From contig NZ_VDMO01000037.1 in NCBI RefSeq assembly GCF_006335125.1, positions 1 through 23,337 on the forward strand: DNA of 23,337 nt, read 5' to 3'. Shown one piece after another: positions 1-10,968 of the stretch (positions within the stretch are counted from its first letter, which is position 1; the number at the start of each line of letters is the position of its first letter). Source of the stretch: Deinococcus radiopugnans ATCC 19172. Its GTDB lineage: Bacteria; Deinococcota; Deinococci; Deinococcales; Deinococcaceae. The notes beneath the pieces were generated by a model. The model made no database searches. It worked only from the letters and a program-made list of their open reading frames with translations, and had not been told where the DNA came from. The position numbers and the translations under genes are program-made.

Positions 1-776
<776 letters not shown>

Positions 777-801
777 GCGGTCTGGCCCTGAACCGCGACA
801 G

Positions 802-829
802 CGCCTCACCGTGACGGGTGGGGCGTTTT
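802..829 (+). terminator. Rho-independent terminator of ftsH
   Basis: A 9-bp stem (CGCCTCACC with GGTGGGGCG, one T-G wobble) has a 6-nt loop and is followed directly by TTTT at 826-829. It sits 25 bp after the ftsH stop, in the right orientation. Confidence 0.8.
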
Positions 830-901
830 GCGGCTGGGCCGAGGACGGCTTGCCCTTTCACCCTGCCTGCCCGGCGGAGACGGGACCGGCGACTCCGGCT
901 T

Positions 902-979
902 ATACGGATTCCGTTTTTCTCCTCCTCGCGCTGCTCGGATTTCCAGGTGTTTTCAACACCTTTCAATCGGAGTCCGTAT
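902..979. repeat. Small inverted-repeat element, short copy (78 bp)
   Basis: The ends are imperfect 12-bp inverted repeats: atacggattccg at 902-913 and cggagtccgtat at 968-979 (11 of 12 match). Inside is a 7-bp hairpin with a 3-nt loop at 945-961. A longer relative lies at 19715-19888. In the orientation of that copy the first 46 nt differ at only two positions, and those two positions pair with each other in the hairpin. It is MITE-like in layout and has no coding capacity. It resembles in kind the small non-coding repeats known from Deinococcus. Its last base is also the last base of the stop codon of the minus-strand gene at 979-1614. Confidence 0.75.
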
Positions 980-1610
980 CAGTCCCAGTCCCATTCGCGC
1001 CAGTCGCTGGCTCTGGCCCTGCCCCCCTTGCGGCCTTGCTCGGCCTCCTGCTCCGGTGGAAGTGGATGTGGGGAGGGATACCACGGGTAGGCGGCGGCCA
1101 GCGCCTCGTCCAGTCGTTCGCGCAGCAGCTCGCCCAGGCGGGCCTCCTCGCTGGCGGTCAATCTGGGAATCTCGCGCCGCAACCGCTCCAGGGCGAAGTC
1201 AATCCCGGCCAGATACGGCTCGCGCGCTTTTCTGACCGCGCCCTTGCGCAGGGGCTCGGGGTAAATGCTGGGCGTGTAGGACGTGGCCGCGGCCTCCAGC
1301 AGCGCAGCCCGTTTGGCCTCGCGGACCGCGCGGTTGCGTTCGGCGCGTTCGCGGGCGTCGGCGGCGCGGGCCTGGGCGGCCAGGAAGGTGTCGTCGCGCT
1401 CGACCTCCAAGACACGCTCCTCGGCGTACAGCTTGACGGGCGGCAGGCGGCGGCGGCCCATCCGCAGGCCGTTGGGACGGGTCTGGTCGTGCTCGCCCAG
1501 GAAGCGGGCGATCAGCGTGGGCGTCCAGCCGCGGTCCTTGAGGTCCTGCGTCGCCAGAAAACCGGGCGGGTTCAGCGGCGGCCTGTCCCTGCCCCGGCCG
1601 GTGGGCTGGG

Positions 1611-1614
<4 letters not shown>
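979..1614 (-). CDS. Uncharacterised 211-aa protein with an RGWT/RFLG motif
   Basis: No function is recognised. The start is the ATG at 1612-1614, which overlaps the stop of the upstream acetyltransferase as ATGA, so translation is probably coupled. The open frame continues further upstream, but that part only shadows the acetyltransferase gene. Near residues 23-40 the sequence DLKDRGWTPTLIARFLGE resembles a motif I recall from short DNA-binding-like segments in uncharacterised bacterial proteins, usually followed by a (K/R)LY..ERV stretch, as here near residues 61-68. Residues 70-110 are Ala/Arg/Glu-rich and probably helical. The C-terminal tail is Pro-rich and then basic and acidic, ending in WREWDWD. 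The stop falls exactly on the edge of the small repeat at 902-979. Confidence 0.75.
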
Positions 1615-2177
<563 letters not shown>

Positions 2178-2240
2178 GCCGCCATGATTCCAGACTGGGC
2201 GCCGCCCGGATGAGAGGGGGGATTCACTCTGGGCAGCAGC

Positions 2241-2624
2241 CTAGCGCCCACTAACCCAGCCCCACAGCGGTGGCCCCAGCATGGCCAGCCCCACCACCAG
2301 CGCCCCGCTGGCGGCCACCAGCACCGCCCCGGCGGCGGCGTCCTTGGCGACCCGGGCCAGCGGGTGCAGCTCTGGACTGGCCAGGTCCACCACGGCTTCC
2401 AGCGCCGTGTTCACCAGCTCCAGCGCCAGCACCAGCGCGCAGGCCAGGGCCACCGGTGCCAGAGGGGCGCGCAGCACGGCGGCCAGCGTCAGGGCCAGCG
2501 CGCCCGCCCAGACCTCGATGCGGAAGTTGGCCTGCGAGCGGTAGGCATGCCGGACGCCGGCCCAGGCAAAGCCCGCCGAACGCCACCAGCGTTTCAGGCT
2601 CAGGGCCGAGCCGTCCGAGCGCAC
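2241..2624 (-). CDS. dgkA: Diacylglycerol kinase, small integral-membrane type
   Basis: Small membrane DgkA-type kinases phosphorylate diacylglycerol or undecaprenol with ATP in the inner membrane. With a GTG start at 2624 the product is 127 aa, the usual family length. That GTG lies 2 nt after the ybeY stop (TGAcgGTG), with a weak GGAA upstream. A longer frame starting at 2687 would overlap ybeY and adds a non-conserved basic tail. The family core is clear: Q-A-N-F-R-I-E near residue 31-37, ELVNTALEAVVDL at 69-81 and KDAAAGAV at 94-101. Three hydrophobic segments (about 41-53, 57-70 and 97-118) match the three-helix fold. The gene ends with TAG. Gram-positive relatives act on undecaprenol, so lipid specificity is open. 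Confidence 0.9.
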   Translation of the reverse strand: MRSDGSALSLKRWWRSAGFAWAGVRHAYRSQANFRIEVWAGALALTLAAVLRAPLAPVALACALVLALELVNTALEAVVDLASPELHPLARVAKDAAAGAVLVAASGALVVGLAMLGPPLWGWVSGR

Positions 2625-2626
2625 CG

Positions 2627-3094
<468 letters not shown>

Positions 3095-3101
3095 GGCGGA
3101 C

Positions 3102-3107
3102 AGCGTA
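3102..3107 (-). promoter_or_regulatory. Candidate -10 box of a leaderless ybeY promoter
   Basis: TACGCT on the minus strand ends 7 nt before the ybeY ATG. This matches the TANNNT spacing of leaderless Deinococcus genes. No convincing -35 hexamer is seen. Confidence 0.45.
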
Positions 3108-3122
3108 ATGCAGGCGGGTGAC

Positions 3123-3161
3123 AAAAAGGAGGAGCGGCGCGTTGATCTGCGCCGCTCCTCC
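3123..3161 (-). terminator. Rho-independent terminator between phoH and ybeY
   Basis: A perfect 13-bp inverted repeat (arms 3128-3140 and 3149-3161, 8-nt loop) is followed on the minus strand by TTTTT at 3123-3127. It lies 12 bp after the phoH stop and 29 bp before the ybeY ATG. Confidence 0.9.
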
Positions 3162-3172
3162 AGCCGTTCTGG

Positions 3173-4255
<1,083 letters not shown>

Positions 4256-4606
4256 TCGGCTCCTGTGGTTGGCCTGGCGCGGTCCAGTGTGGCGCCACGC
4301 ACGGCGCACCCTCCCCCGAAGTCGGCTTCGGCGGGTGGGAAAAGAGGAAGGGTCATTCGGATGGCCCCATTGTCGGCAGTGCGCGGAAGCTGTGGCGTGG
4401 TCTGCGGCACATTCTGCCCTGGACGCCCTGCGGCGCGCCGGAAGGCCTGAAATTTATGACCGCCTGTACAGCAAAAGCCCCGCGTCTGCCCAGGAACGCC
4501 GGGTCCCATTTGATGGCTCCCAGTTGACGGGGACGTGAGGAAACCCCTAACCCGCACTGTCGGCCGCGCAAGGATTCCGTCACAGCGCGCGGCTACACTG
4601 GAAGCT
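4256..4606. other. Divergent intergenic region between phoH and aroE
   Basis: This 351-bp gap holds the promoters of phoH (left) and aroE (right). A hairpin at 4313-4335 (CCGAAG/CTTCGG around a 4-nt loop, extended by CCC/GGG with one bulged base) would lie in the phoH leader. An AT-rich patch around 4451-4458 could be a minus-strand -10 region, but I find no -35 at proper spacing. No gene, repeat or tRNA was seen. Confidence 0.5.
4594..4599 (+). promoter_or_regulatory. Candidate -10 box of a leaderless aroE promoter
   Basis: TACACT ends 7 nt before the GTG at 4607, which puts the expected transcription start on the start codon. An internal GTG at 4613 has GGAAG 8 nt upstream and is the alternative start. 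Confidence 0.5.
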
Positions 4607-5452
4607 GTGAACGTGCCGGACCGTCCCCACGCCCCTCAACACGCCTATCTGTTCGCTGACCCGGCGGCCCATTCGCTGTCCCCGCAGATGCACCGGGCCG
4701 CCTTCGCGCACGCCGGTATCGACGGCGGGTACACGGCGCGGCGGGTGGGGGCCGCCGGGTTGCCGGAGGCGGTGGCCGGACTGCGGCAGCCCGGCGTGCT
4801 GGGGGCCAACCTCAGCCTGCCGCACAAGGAAAGCGTGCCCGCGCTGCTGGACGATCTGACGCCAGCAGCGCGGGCCATCGGCGCCGTGAACACCGTGATT
4901 CATAGCGGTGGCCGCCTGCGCGGCGACAACACCGACGCGCCCGGCCTGCTGGCCGCGCTGGCCGATGCGGACGCGCCCACCGGGGGCCTGAGCGTGGTGC
5001 TGGGTGCGGGCGGCGCGGCGCGGGCGGCTGTCTATGCCCTGAGACAGACGGGGCATGACGTGCTGGTTGTCAACCGCACCCACGCCCGCGCGCAGGCGCT
5101 GGCCGCCGAACTGGGCGGGCGGGCGGCGTGGCCCGAGACCGCGCCGTGGTCCGCCGTGACCCTGCTGGTCAATGCCAGCAGCGCCGGACTGGACGCGCCG
5201 GACGACTCGCCGCTGCCCACGTTTCCGCGGCTGGACCGCCGCGCCCTGGTCTACGACATGGTGTACCGCCCCGCCGAGACCCGGCTGCTGCGCGACGCCC
5301 GCGCGGCGGGCCTGCGCGCCGAGAACGGGCTGGGCATGCTGGCGCATCAGGCGCGGCTGGCCTTCACCGCGTGGACCGGGGTGGACGTGCCGGTGACGGT
5401 GTTTCTGGAGGCGCTGAAGGCGGCAGAGGCGACTGGAGACCCCGCGCCGTGA
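4607..5452 (+). CDS. aroE: Shikimate dehydrogenase (NADP+)
   Basis: AroE reduces 3-dehydroshikimate to shikimate with NADPH in aromatic amino-acid synthesis. The 281-aa product shows the substrate site SLSP at 23-26, the catalytic Lys in NLSLPHK (K74; many homologs have NVTxPxK), GAVNTV at 93-98, and GDNTDAPG at 106-113 with the catalytic Asp D110. The Rossmann glycine motif GAGGAA is at 133-138, followed by the NADP phosphate-binding NRT. The start chosen is GTG 4607, from the TACACT box 7 nt upstream; GTG 4613 is possible. The frame is open further upstream to 4535, but without conservation. The stop overlaps the next start (GTGA), so aroE leads a three-gene set with two sensor proteins of unrelated function. 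Confidence 0.95.
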   Translation: MNVPDRPHAPQHAYLFADPAAHSLSPQMHRAAFAHAGIDGGYTARRVGAAGLPEAVAGLRQPGVLGANLSLPHKESVPALLDDLTPAARAIGAVNTVIHSGGRLRGDNTDAPGLLAALADADAPTGGLSVVLGAGGAARAAVYALRQTGHDVLVVNRTHARAQALAAELGGRAAWPETAPWSAVTLLVNASSAGLDAPDDSPLPTFPRLDRRALVYDMVYRPAETRLLRDARAAGLRAENGLGMLAHQARLAFTAWTGVDVPVTVFLEALKAAEATGDPAP

Positions 5453-8400
5453 CGGTTCCCGCCCCTCTGGCCTCGTCGGCGGCCCGCGCCGCGCAGCGTG
5501 CGCCGCTGCTGGTCATGGGGCTGATCCTGCTGCTGTCGCTGACGGCGGCGCTGGTCATTTCCGGCTTCGTGCAGGCGCAGCAGCGCGGGCGCTTCGAGCG
5601 CGAGACGCTGGCCTACACCCTGGCCCTCAAGGACCGCGTGAACGACTATGACCGCCTGCTGCGGACCGCGCGGGCAGCGTGGCAGGTGCATCCCGACCTG
5701 CTGGACGAGGCCGAGTTCGTGCGGTTCGTGGACGGCATCGATCTGGTGCGGCGCTATCCCGGCGTGCAGGCGCTGGGCTTCGGAACCTGGCTGCCGGACG
5801 GCGACGCGGCGGCGCTGACCGCGCGGCTGCGCCGGACCGTCACCCCCGACTACACGGTGCGCGAGGGGTCCGAACCCCAGACCGCCCGCGTGCCGATCTC
5901 GGTGATCGCGCCCCCCAACGCCGAGAACCTGGACGCGCTGGGCTTCGACCTGTACAGCGAACCGGGCCGCCGGGCCGCGCTGAACCTGGCCCGTGCCAAC
6001 GCCGACGTGCAGGCCAGCGGGCGCGTATCGCTGGTGCAGCGCGACGAGACCGGTGAGCTGCTGACGGGCTTCCTGCTGATGCTGCCGGTGTGGCCGGAGG
6101 GGCAGGCCGCCGGCCAGACAGCGGAGCCGGAGGGCTTCGTGTACATGGCGGTGCGTGCCGATCAGTTCCTGGGCGACCTGCGGCCGCCGGGCCTGCAAGA
6201 TGGGCTCTCGGTGGGGGTCGAGCTGGGCGGCCAGCCGCTGGCGCAGGCGGCCGGCCCGGCGTACTTTCACGACGGCCTGAGCCTGACGCTGGCCGGGCAG
6301 CCGTGGAGCCTGAGCTACGCCGCGCCGCGCAGCTTCGGCCAGGACGCCGCCGCCGGTGTGCCGGTGCTGGTCATGCTGGCGGGCCTGTTGATCTCGGGGC
6401 TGGCGTACCTGCTGGTGGGGGCGCAGGTGCTGGCCCGCAGCCGCGCCGAGGCGCTGAACGTGTCGCTGGGGCAGGCGCGGGCGCGCCAGGAACAGGCCCG
6501 CGCCGAATTCGAGGCGATCTTTCAGTCGATGCAGGACCCCGCCGCCTTCACCGACCCGCAGGGGCAGATCCGGCTGGTCAACCGCGCGTTGGAGCGGCAA
6601 TTCGGGTACCCGGCGGCGGCCCTGATCGGCCAGCCGCTCTCGGTGCTGCACTGCGACGCCCGGCTGGCCGAGCGGCAGACTTTTCAGGTGCTGACCACGC
6701 CGTACCGCCGCGCCGACGACAGCGTCTTTTCCGGCGAGGCCCAGCGCAGCGCGGTGCAGGACGCGGGCGGCGAGCGGCTGGGCCTGCTGGAGGTGGTGCG
6801 CGACGTCAGCGAGCGCCTGGCCGCCGAGCAGGCCGTCCAGCGCGGCGAGCGGCGCTACCGGGGCGTGCTGGACGCCATTCCGCACATCCTGCAGGTCAGT
6901 GACGGCGCGGGCCGGGTCACCTACGTCAACACCCAGCACCGCGAGCTGCTGGGCGGCGCGGACCTGAGCGCCCGCATGACCCCCGAGGGCCGCGCCGCCT
7001 CCGAGCGGCTGTGGCAGGAGGTGCGCGAGCGCGGCGCGGTGGGGCAGCACACCGCCAGCGCCGAGGTGCAGCTGCAGGTGCAGGGCGGCAAGCGCCGCTG
7101 GTTTACCCTGCGGCTGTCGCCCATCCGCATGGAGGATGACACTAAGGGCGGGGCCGGAGCGCAGCCGACCGAGGAATGGATCACCTCGGCCACCGACATC
7201 CATGACCGCCTGACCGCCGAGCGCCGGGCGCAGCGCAACGAGGAGCGCTACCGCAGCGTGCTGGAGGGGCTGCCGCAGATCGTGTGGCAGGCCGATCCGC
7301 GCGGCGAGTCGCTGTCTTTTAACCGGCGCTGGGAGGAGTACGTGGGGCCGGAGCGGGCCACCGCCGGCTTCCTGGGCCTGCTGCACCCGGAAGACCGCGC
7401 CGACTACCAGCGGCGCTGGGCGGCCGCGATCCGCAGCGGGCAGCCGTTCGAGGCCGAGCACCGCCTGCGCTCGGCGGCGGGCCGTTACCGCAGCTTCGTG
7501 ACGCGCGGCCTGCCGATTCTGGACCCGTCGGGCGCGGTGCTGGAGTGGGTGGGCACCAGCACCGACGTGGACGACTCGGTCGCCGAGGAAAACGCCGCCC
7601 GTCTGCTGGCCGACATCTCCGAGGACCTGGCCGCCCGCCGCCCGGAGCCCCGGCTGCAACCGGTTCGCCCGTCCGCCGCGCCCCCGCTGCTGCTGCCGCC
7701 CTACCTGAGCGCTCCGGCCCAGGGCCGTCCGGCGGTGTACCGCGCCGCCCTGGGCCGCCTGACCGCGCGCTTTGCCGAGGGGGCGGCGCTGTGGTCCATC
7801 CGGGCCGGGCCGCCGGAACTGCTGGCGTCCTCGGCGCTGCATCCGGCGTGGCAGACCGGTCACATGCGGACCTTTCTGGAGGGCCTGCTGGAGCAGGTGA
7901 TCCGCACCGAGGACCCGCTGTTCCTGCCGTCGCATCCCCTGCTGCACGGGGTGAGCTGCACCGGGGCGTTGCTGTACCCGCTGCTGGGCGCGGGCGGGCG
8001 GCTGTGCGGCGTGCTGGGGCTGTTCTACCGTCAGGAACTGACCGGGCGCGATCACGACCTGGCCCAGGAGATCAGCGGGCGCTTTGCCGCCGCGCTGGAC
8101 AACGACGCCCTGCAGGAACGGGTGGCCCAGGCCCAGCGCGAGCTGCAGGCCCTCAACCTGTCCCTCGAAGACCGGGTGCAGCGGCGCACCGAGGAACTGG
8201 AACACGCCAACCATGAGCTGGAGGCCTTCAGCTACAGCGTCTCGCACGACCTGCGCACGCCGCTGCGGCACATCGTGGGCTTTGGCGATCTGCTGGGCAA
8301 GGAACTGCTCAGTCAGCAGGCCAGGAGCGAGCGCGAGGGCACCGGCACCGGCGGCGGCCTGAGCGCCAAGGGCCAGCGGTACCTCAACATCATCACCGAC

Positions 8401-8970
8401 TCGGCGGGGCGCATGAGCCAGCTGATCGACGACCTGCTGGAGTTCTCGCGCATGGGCCGCCAGGAACTGCGCCGCGAGAGCGTGGACCTGCGCGCCCTGC
8501 TGAAGACGGGCTGGGACGCCCTGGAACCGGACCGCGAGGGCCGCCAGATCACCCTGACGCTGCCCGAGACCCTGCCACAGGTGCCGGGCGACGCGGCGCT
8601 GCTGGGGCTGGTGGTCACCAACCTGCTGAGCAACGCCATCAAGTACACCCGCACCCGTGAACATGCCGTCATCGACGTGAGCGCCCAGGCAGACGCCCGC
8701 AGCGTCACGTTAACGGTTCGTGACAACGGCGTGGGCTTTAATCCCGAATACCTGGATAAACTGTTCGGCGTGTTTCAACGTCTTCACCGCGCCGATGAGT
8801 TCGAGGGCATCGGCATTGGCCTGGCCAACGTCCGGCGCATCGTGACCCGTCACGGGGGCCGGGTGGGGGCCGACGCCCGCCACGGCGAGTGGGCCGAGTT
8901 CTGGATCACCCTGCCGCTGGACGGGCCGCCTGAGCCGCTCCCGGCAGCCGCAGCCGGGGAGCGGGCATGA
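5449..8970 (+). CDS. Membrane sensor histidine kinase: CHASE, three PAS, GAF-like, HisKA, HATPase
   Basis: This 1173-aa kinase starts at a GTG overlapping the aroE stop (GTGA), with GGAG about 10 nt upstream. Layout: TM1 about 19-41; extracytoplasmic CHASE-type region about 80-235 (FVDGIDLVRRYPGVQALGF); TM2 about 304-328; PAS1 about 352-460; PAS2 about 469-590; PAS3 with PAC about 600-715; GAF-like region about 764-887; coiled coil 888-925; then the catalytic core. The phosphoacceptor is H933 in SHDLRTPL. The N box is SNAIKY (N1062) and the G1 box DNGVGF at 1092-1097. CHASE domains usually bind small extracellular ligands such as cytokinin-like compounds or peptides; the ligand here is unknown. 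It is unusually rich in sensor modules. The downstream receiver kinase overlaps by ATGA and is the obvious partner. PAS and GAF boundaries are estimates. Confidence 0.9.
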   Translation: MTVPAPLASSAARAAQRAPLLVMGLILLLSLTAALVISGFVQAQQRGRFERETLAYTLALKDRVNDYDRLLRTARAAWQVHPDLLDEAEFVRFVDGIDLVRRYPGVQALGFGTWLPDGDAAALTARLRRTVTPDYTVREGSEPQTARVPISVIAPPNAENLDALGFDLYSEPGRRAALNLARANADVQASGRVSLVQRDETGELLTGFLLMLPVWPEGQAAGQTAEPEGFVYMAVRADQFLGDLRPPGLQDGLSVGVELGGQPLAQAAGPAYFHDGLSLTLAGQPWSLSYAAPRSFGQDAAAGVPVLVMLAGLLISGLAYLLVGAQVLARSRAEALNVSLGQARARQEQARAEFEAIFQSMQDPAAFTDPQGQIRLVNRALERQFGYPAAALIGQPLSVLHCDARLAERQTFQVLTTPYRRADDSVFSGEAQRSAVQDAGGERLGLLEVVRDVSERLAAEQAVQRGERRYRGVLDAIPHILQVSDGAGRVTYVNTQHRELLGGADLSARMTPEGRAASERLWQEVRERGAVGQHTASAEVQLQVQGGKRRWFTLRLSPIRMEDDTKGGAGAQPTEEWITSATDIHDRLTAERRAQRNEERYRSVLEGLPQIVWQADPRGESLSFNRRWEEYVGPERATAGFLGLLHPEDRADYQRRWAAAIRSGQPFEAEHRLRSAAGRYRSFVTRGLPILDPSGAVLEWVGTSTDVDDSVAEENAARLLADISEDLAARRPEPRLQPVRPSAAPPLLLPPYLSAPAQGRPAVYRAALGRLTARFAEGAALWSIRAGPPELLASSALHPAWQTGHMRTFLEGLLEQVIRTEDPLFLPSHPLLHGVSCTGALLYPLLGAGGRLCGVLGLFYRQELTGRDHDLAQEISGRFAAALDNDALQERVAQAQRELQALNLSLEDRVQRRTEELEHANHELEAFSYSVSHDLRTPLRHIVGFGDLLGKELLSQQARSEREGTGTGGGLSAKGQRYLNIITDSAGRMSQLIDDLLEFSRMGRQELRRESVDLRALLKTGWDALEPDREGRQITLTLPETLPQVPGDAALLGLVVTNLLSNAIKYTRTREHAVIDVSAQADARSVTLTVRDNGVGFNPEYLDKLFGVFQRLHRADEFEGIGIGLANVRRIVTRHGGRVGADARHGEWAEFWITLPLDGPPEPLPAAAAGERA

Positions 8971-10247
8971 CCGACTCGGCGGGCGTGGAAGGCGGGGCCG
9001 CTGCCCCGGCGGTCAGCGGTCTGAGCCGCCCCCCGGCAGAGCCGGCAGCCGCCCCCCATCACAGCTACCGCTTCCCCGATCCCGGCGAGGCGCTGAACGT
9101 GCTGCATCTGGAAGACAGCGAACTGGACCATGAACTGGTGGTGATGCACCTGGACGGCGAGCTGCCGTGGCCCCTGCAGGTGCGCCGGGTTGAGGACGAG
9201 GCGGCGTTTCTGGAAGCCCTCAACACGGACCCGCCCCACCTGATCCTCAGCGACTACGCGCTGCCCAGCTACGACGGCCTGAGCGCCTACCGCGCCGCCA
9301 GTGCCCGGCTGCCCGAGGTGCCGTTCATCATCGTGACCGGCGCGCTGGGCGAGGAAGTGGCGGTCGACACCCTGCGCCAGGGCGTGACCGACTACATCCT
9401 CAAGCAGCGCCTGGACCGGCTGGCGCCCACCATCCGCCGCGCGGTGGCCGAGGTCGAGGCCCGCGCCAGCCGCGAGCGGGCCGAGCAGGAGGTCTTGAGC
9501 CTCAACCGCGATCTGCAGGCCCGATTGATCGAGGTCGAGCGGCTGCGCAACACCGCCGAGCGCCAGAGCCAGCGCCTGGAGGTGCAAGCCAAGCAGCTCG
9601 AAGAGGCGCTGAACATGCAAAAGACCTTCCTGGCCGAGACCAGCCACGAGCTGCGGACCCCGCTGACGGCCCTGCACGGCTACCTGCGCCGCGCCGAGCG
9701 CGAGGCGGGCGGCTCGCAGACGCTGCTGGACGCCCAGCGGGTGGCCGAGAACATGACCCGGCTGGTCAATGACCTGCTGCAGCTGTCGCGCGGCGAGCTG
9801 GTGCAGGGCATCGAGATGCACTTCATGAACCTGGGCAAGGTCATCGCGCAGGTGGGCCGGGATTACGGCGTGCGCGCCGACCAGAGCAACACCGACACCG
9901 AGATCGTGGGCGATCCGGTGCGCCTGAGCCAGGTGTTCATGAATCTGGTGACCAACGCCATCCGGGTCAGCGGCTCGCCGGAACTGGTGCATCTGGAAAG
10001 CAGCCTGCGCCCCGGTGAGGTGGAGGTCCGGGTGGTCGACCGTGGCCCCGGCGTTCCGGACCCGATCAAGCCGCGCATCTTCGACAAGTTCTTCCGGGGC
10101 AAGGAGGCTGGATCGGCGGGCCTGGGCCTGACCATCGCCCAGCAGGTCGTGACGTCGCACGGCGGAACCATCGACGTGATCGACACGCCCGGCGGCGGGG
10201 CCACCTTCCGGGTCCGCCTGCCGCTGCCCGACGAGGAAGACGAGTAG
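8967..10247 (+). CDS. Hybrid receiver-histidine kinase (REC-HisKA-HATPase)
   Basis: This soluble 426-aa protein has an N-terminal receiver domain (about 42-160) with acidic pair E49/D50, phosphoacceptor D96 in LSDYALP, T124 in IIVTGA and K146 in YILK. A coiled coil (about 165-220) leads to HisKA with H227 in SHELRTPL and a Bergerat ATPase: NLVTNAIR, DRGPGVPD, FDKFFRG and GLGLTIAQQVV. All key phosphotransfer residues are present. There is no transmembrane segment and no DNA-binding output. The ATG overlaps the stop of the upstream CHASE kinase (ATGA), so the two are probably made together. Inference: the upstream kinase phosphorylates D96, which controls this kinase, and an output regulator lies elsewhere in the genome. 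Confidence 0.92.
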   Translation: MTDSAGVEGGAAAPAVSGLSRPPAEPAAAPHHSYRFPDPGEALNVLHLEDSELDHELVVMHLDGELPWPLQVRRVEDEAAFLEALNTDPPHLILSDYALPSYDGLSAYRAASARLPEVPFIIVTGALGEEVAVDTLRQGVTDYILKQRLDRLAPTIRRAVAEVEARASRERAEQEVLSLNRDLQARLIEVERLRNTAERQSQRLEVQAKQLEEALNMQKTFLAETSHELRTPLTALHGYLRRAEREAGGSQTLLDAQRVAENMTRLVNDLLQLSRGELVQGIEMHFMNLGKVIAQVGRDYGVRADQSNTDTEIVGDPVRLSQVFMNLVTNAIRVSGSPELVHLESSLRPGEVEVRVVDRGPGVPDPIKPRIFDKFFRGKEAGSAGLGLTIAQQVVTSHGGTIDVIDTPGGGATFRVRLPLPDEEDE

Positions 10248-10347
10248 GCACTCTGGTGGTGGCCTGTGGTCAGCGTGACGACACCGGTTTCCCCGTGAGA
10301 CACACGGCCCCCACAGAGGGACGGGCAGGTCTCCCCGGCCTCCGGGT

Positions 10348-10353
10348 TACCCT
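10348..10353 (+). promoter_or_regulatory. Candidate -10 box of a leaderless promoter
   Basis: TACCCT ends 6 nt before the ATG at 10360. It fits the TANNNT leaderless layout seen at other genes here. No Shine-Dalgarno is visible. Confidence 0.4.
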
Positions 10354-10359
10354 CTGCCC

Positions 10360-10926
10360 ATGACCCTGTCCCGCCCGCCTGCCCTCAGTGCCCTCAAGGA
10401 ATGGGACGCCCAGTGCCAGCTGCTGACCCTGGGCCGCGTGTCGCTGCTGCTCCGCAAGGGCGGCATCCTGGAAACGCACGACGGCTTCGAGGTCGAACAC
10501 CGCCGCTTCCTGCTGTACCCCACCTTCCTGCACCAGAACCCGCAGGAATTGCAGCCCCAGTACCAGCCCTTGCTGCGTCCTGACCCTGCCCCTGGCCAGA
10601 TCGTGCTTCCGGCCCTGGCGGAGGTGGTGGCTGTTCATAAAGTCGAGTCCCTGGAGGCGGCCCTGCGGCTGGAACCCCTGCAGGCGTTGACTGCCGGGGC
10701 CATCGAACGCCGCTTCCACTACCGCAACCGTCCCTGGATTCACGCGCTGCTGCTGCGGGTGCGCCCGCTGGTCACGCCGCTGACCCTGGAAGAAACGCCG
10801 GACCTGCTGGGGTGCGTCAGCTGGGTGCCGCTGGGGGACGCGGCGGCGCAGGCGGGGGTGGCGGCCGTCGGTGAAGCCGGGCTGCATGACCGTCAGGACG
10901 AACTGGAACGTCTGCTCACGGCCTGA
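10360..10926 (+). CDS. DUF1802-like protein of unknown function
   Basis: This 188-aa protein resembles DUF1802 proteins, known mainly from cyanobacteria and Deinococcus. The characteristic segments are an N-terminal ALKEWDAQCQLLTLGRVSLLLRK, then GGILE and F..EHRRFLLYPTFLHQNP near residues 33-60. A second half follows with RNRPWIHALLLRVRPL. No catalytic motif, signal peptide or membrane segment is visible, and the function of the family is not known to me. It stands alone on the plus strand after the kinase pair and converges with the lipoprotein gene. Its TGA overlaps the A tract that serves as the minus-strand terminator T run. Confidence 0.75.
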   Translation: MTLSRPPALSALKEWDAQCQLLTLGRVSLLLRKGGILETHDGFEVEHRRFLLYPTFLHQNPQELQPQYQPLLRPDPAPGQIVLPALAEVVAVHKVESLEAALRLEPLQALTAGAIERRFHYRNRPWIHALLLRVRPLVTPLTLEETPDLLGCVSWVPLGDAAAQAGVAAVGEAGLHDRQDELERLLTA

Positions 10927-10949
10927 AAAAGGGAGGCGCGTGGCCTCCC
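10926..10949 (-). terminator. Rho-independent terminator of the lipoprotein gene (between convergent genes)
   Basis: A 7-bp perfect stem, GGGAGGC/GCCTCCC (10931-10937 and 10943-10949), has a 5-nt loop and is followed on the minus strand by TTTTT at 10926-10930. The hairpin could also act on plus-strand transcripts, but there is no T run on that side. Confidence 0.8.
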
Positions 10950-10968
10950 AGTTCAGTTCGGATGCGGT

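Noticed and set aside
5347..8664. Very long minus-strand open frame opposite the CHASE kinase
   Set aside because: It is low in recognisable motifs, rich in Gln, His, Arg and Ala as expected for the complement of high-GC codons, and lies opposite a gene with clear domains.
8850..10160. Long minus-strand open frame opposite the receiver kinase
   Set aside because: Same reason: antisense shadow of a well-supported gene in high-GC DNA.
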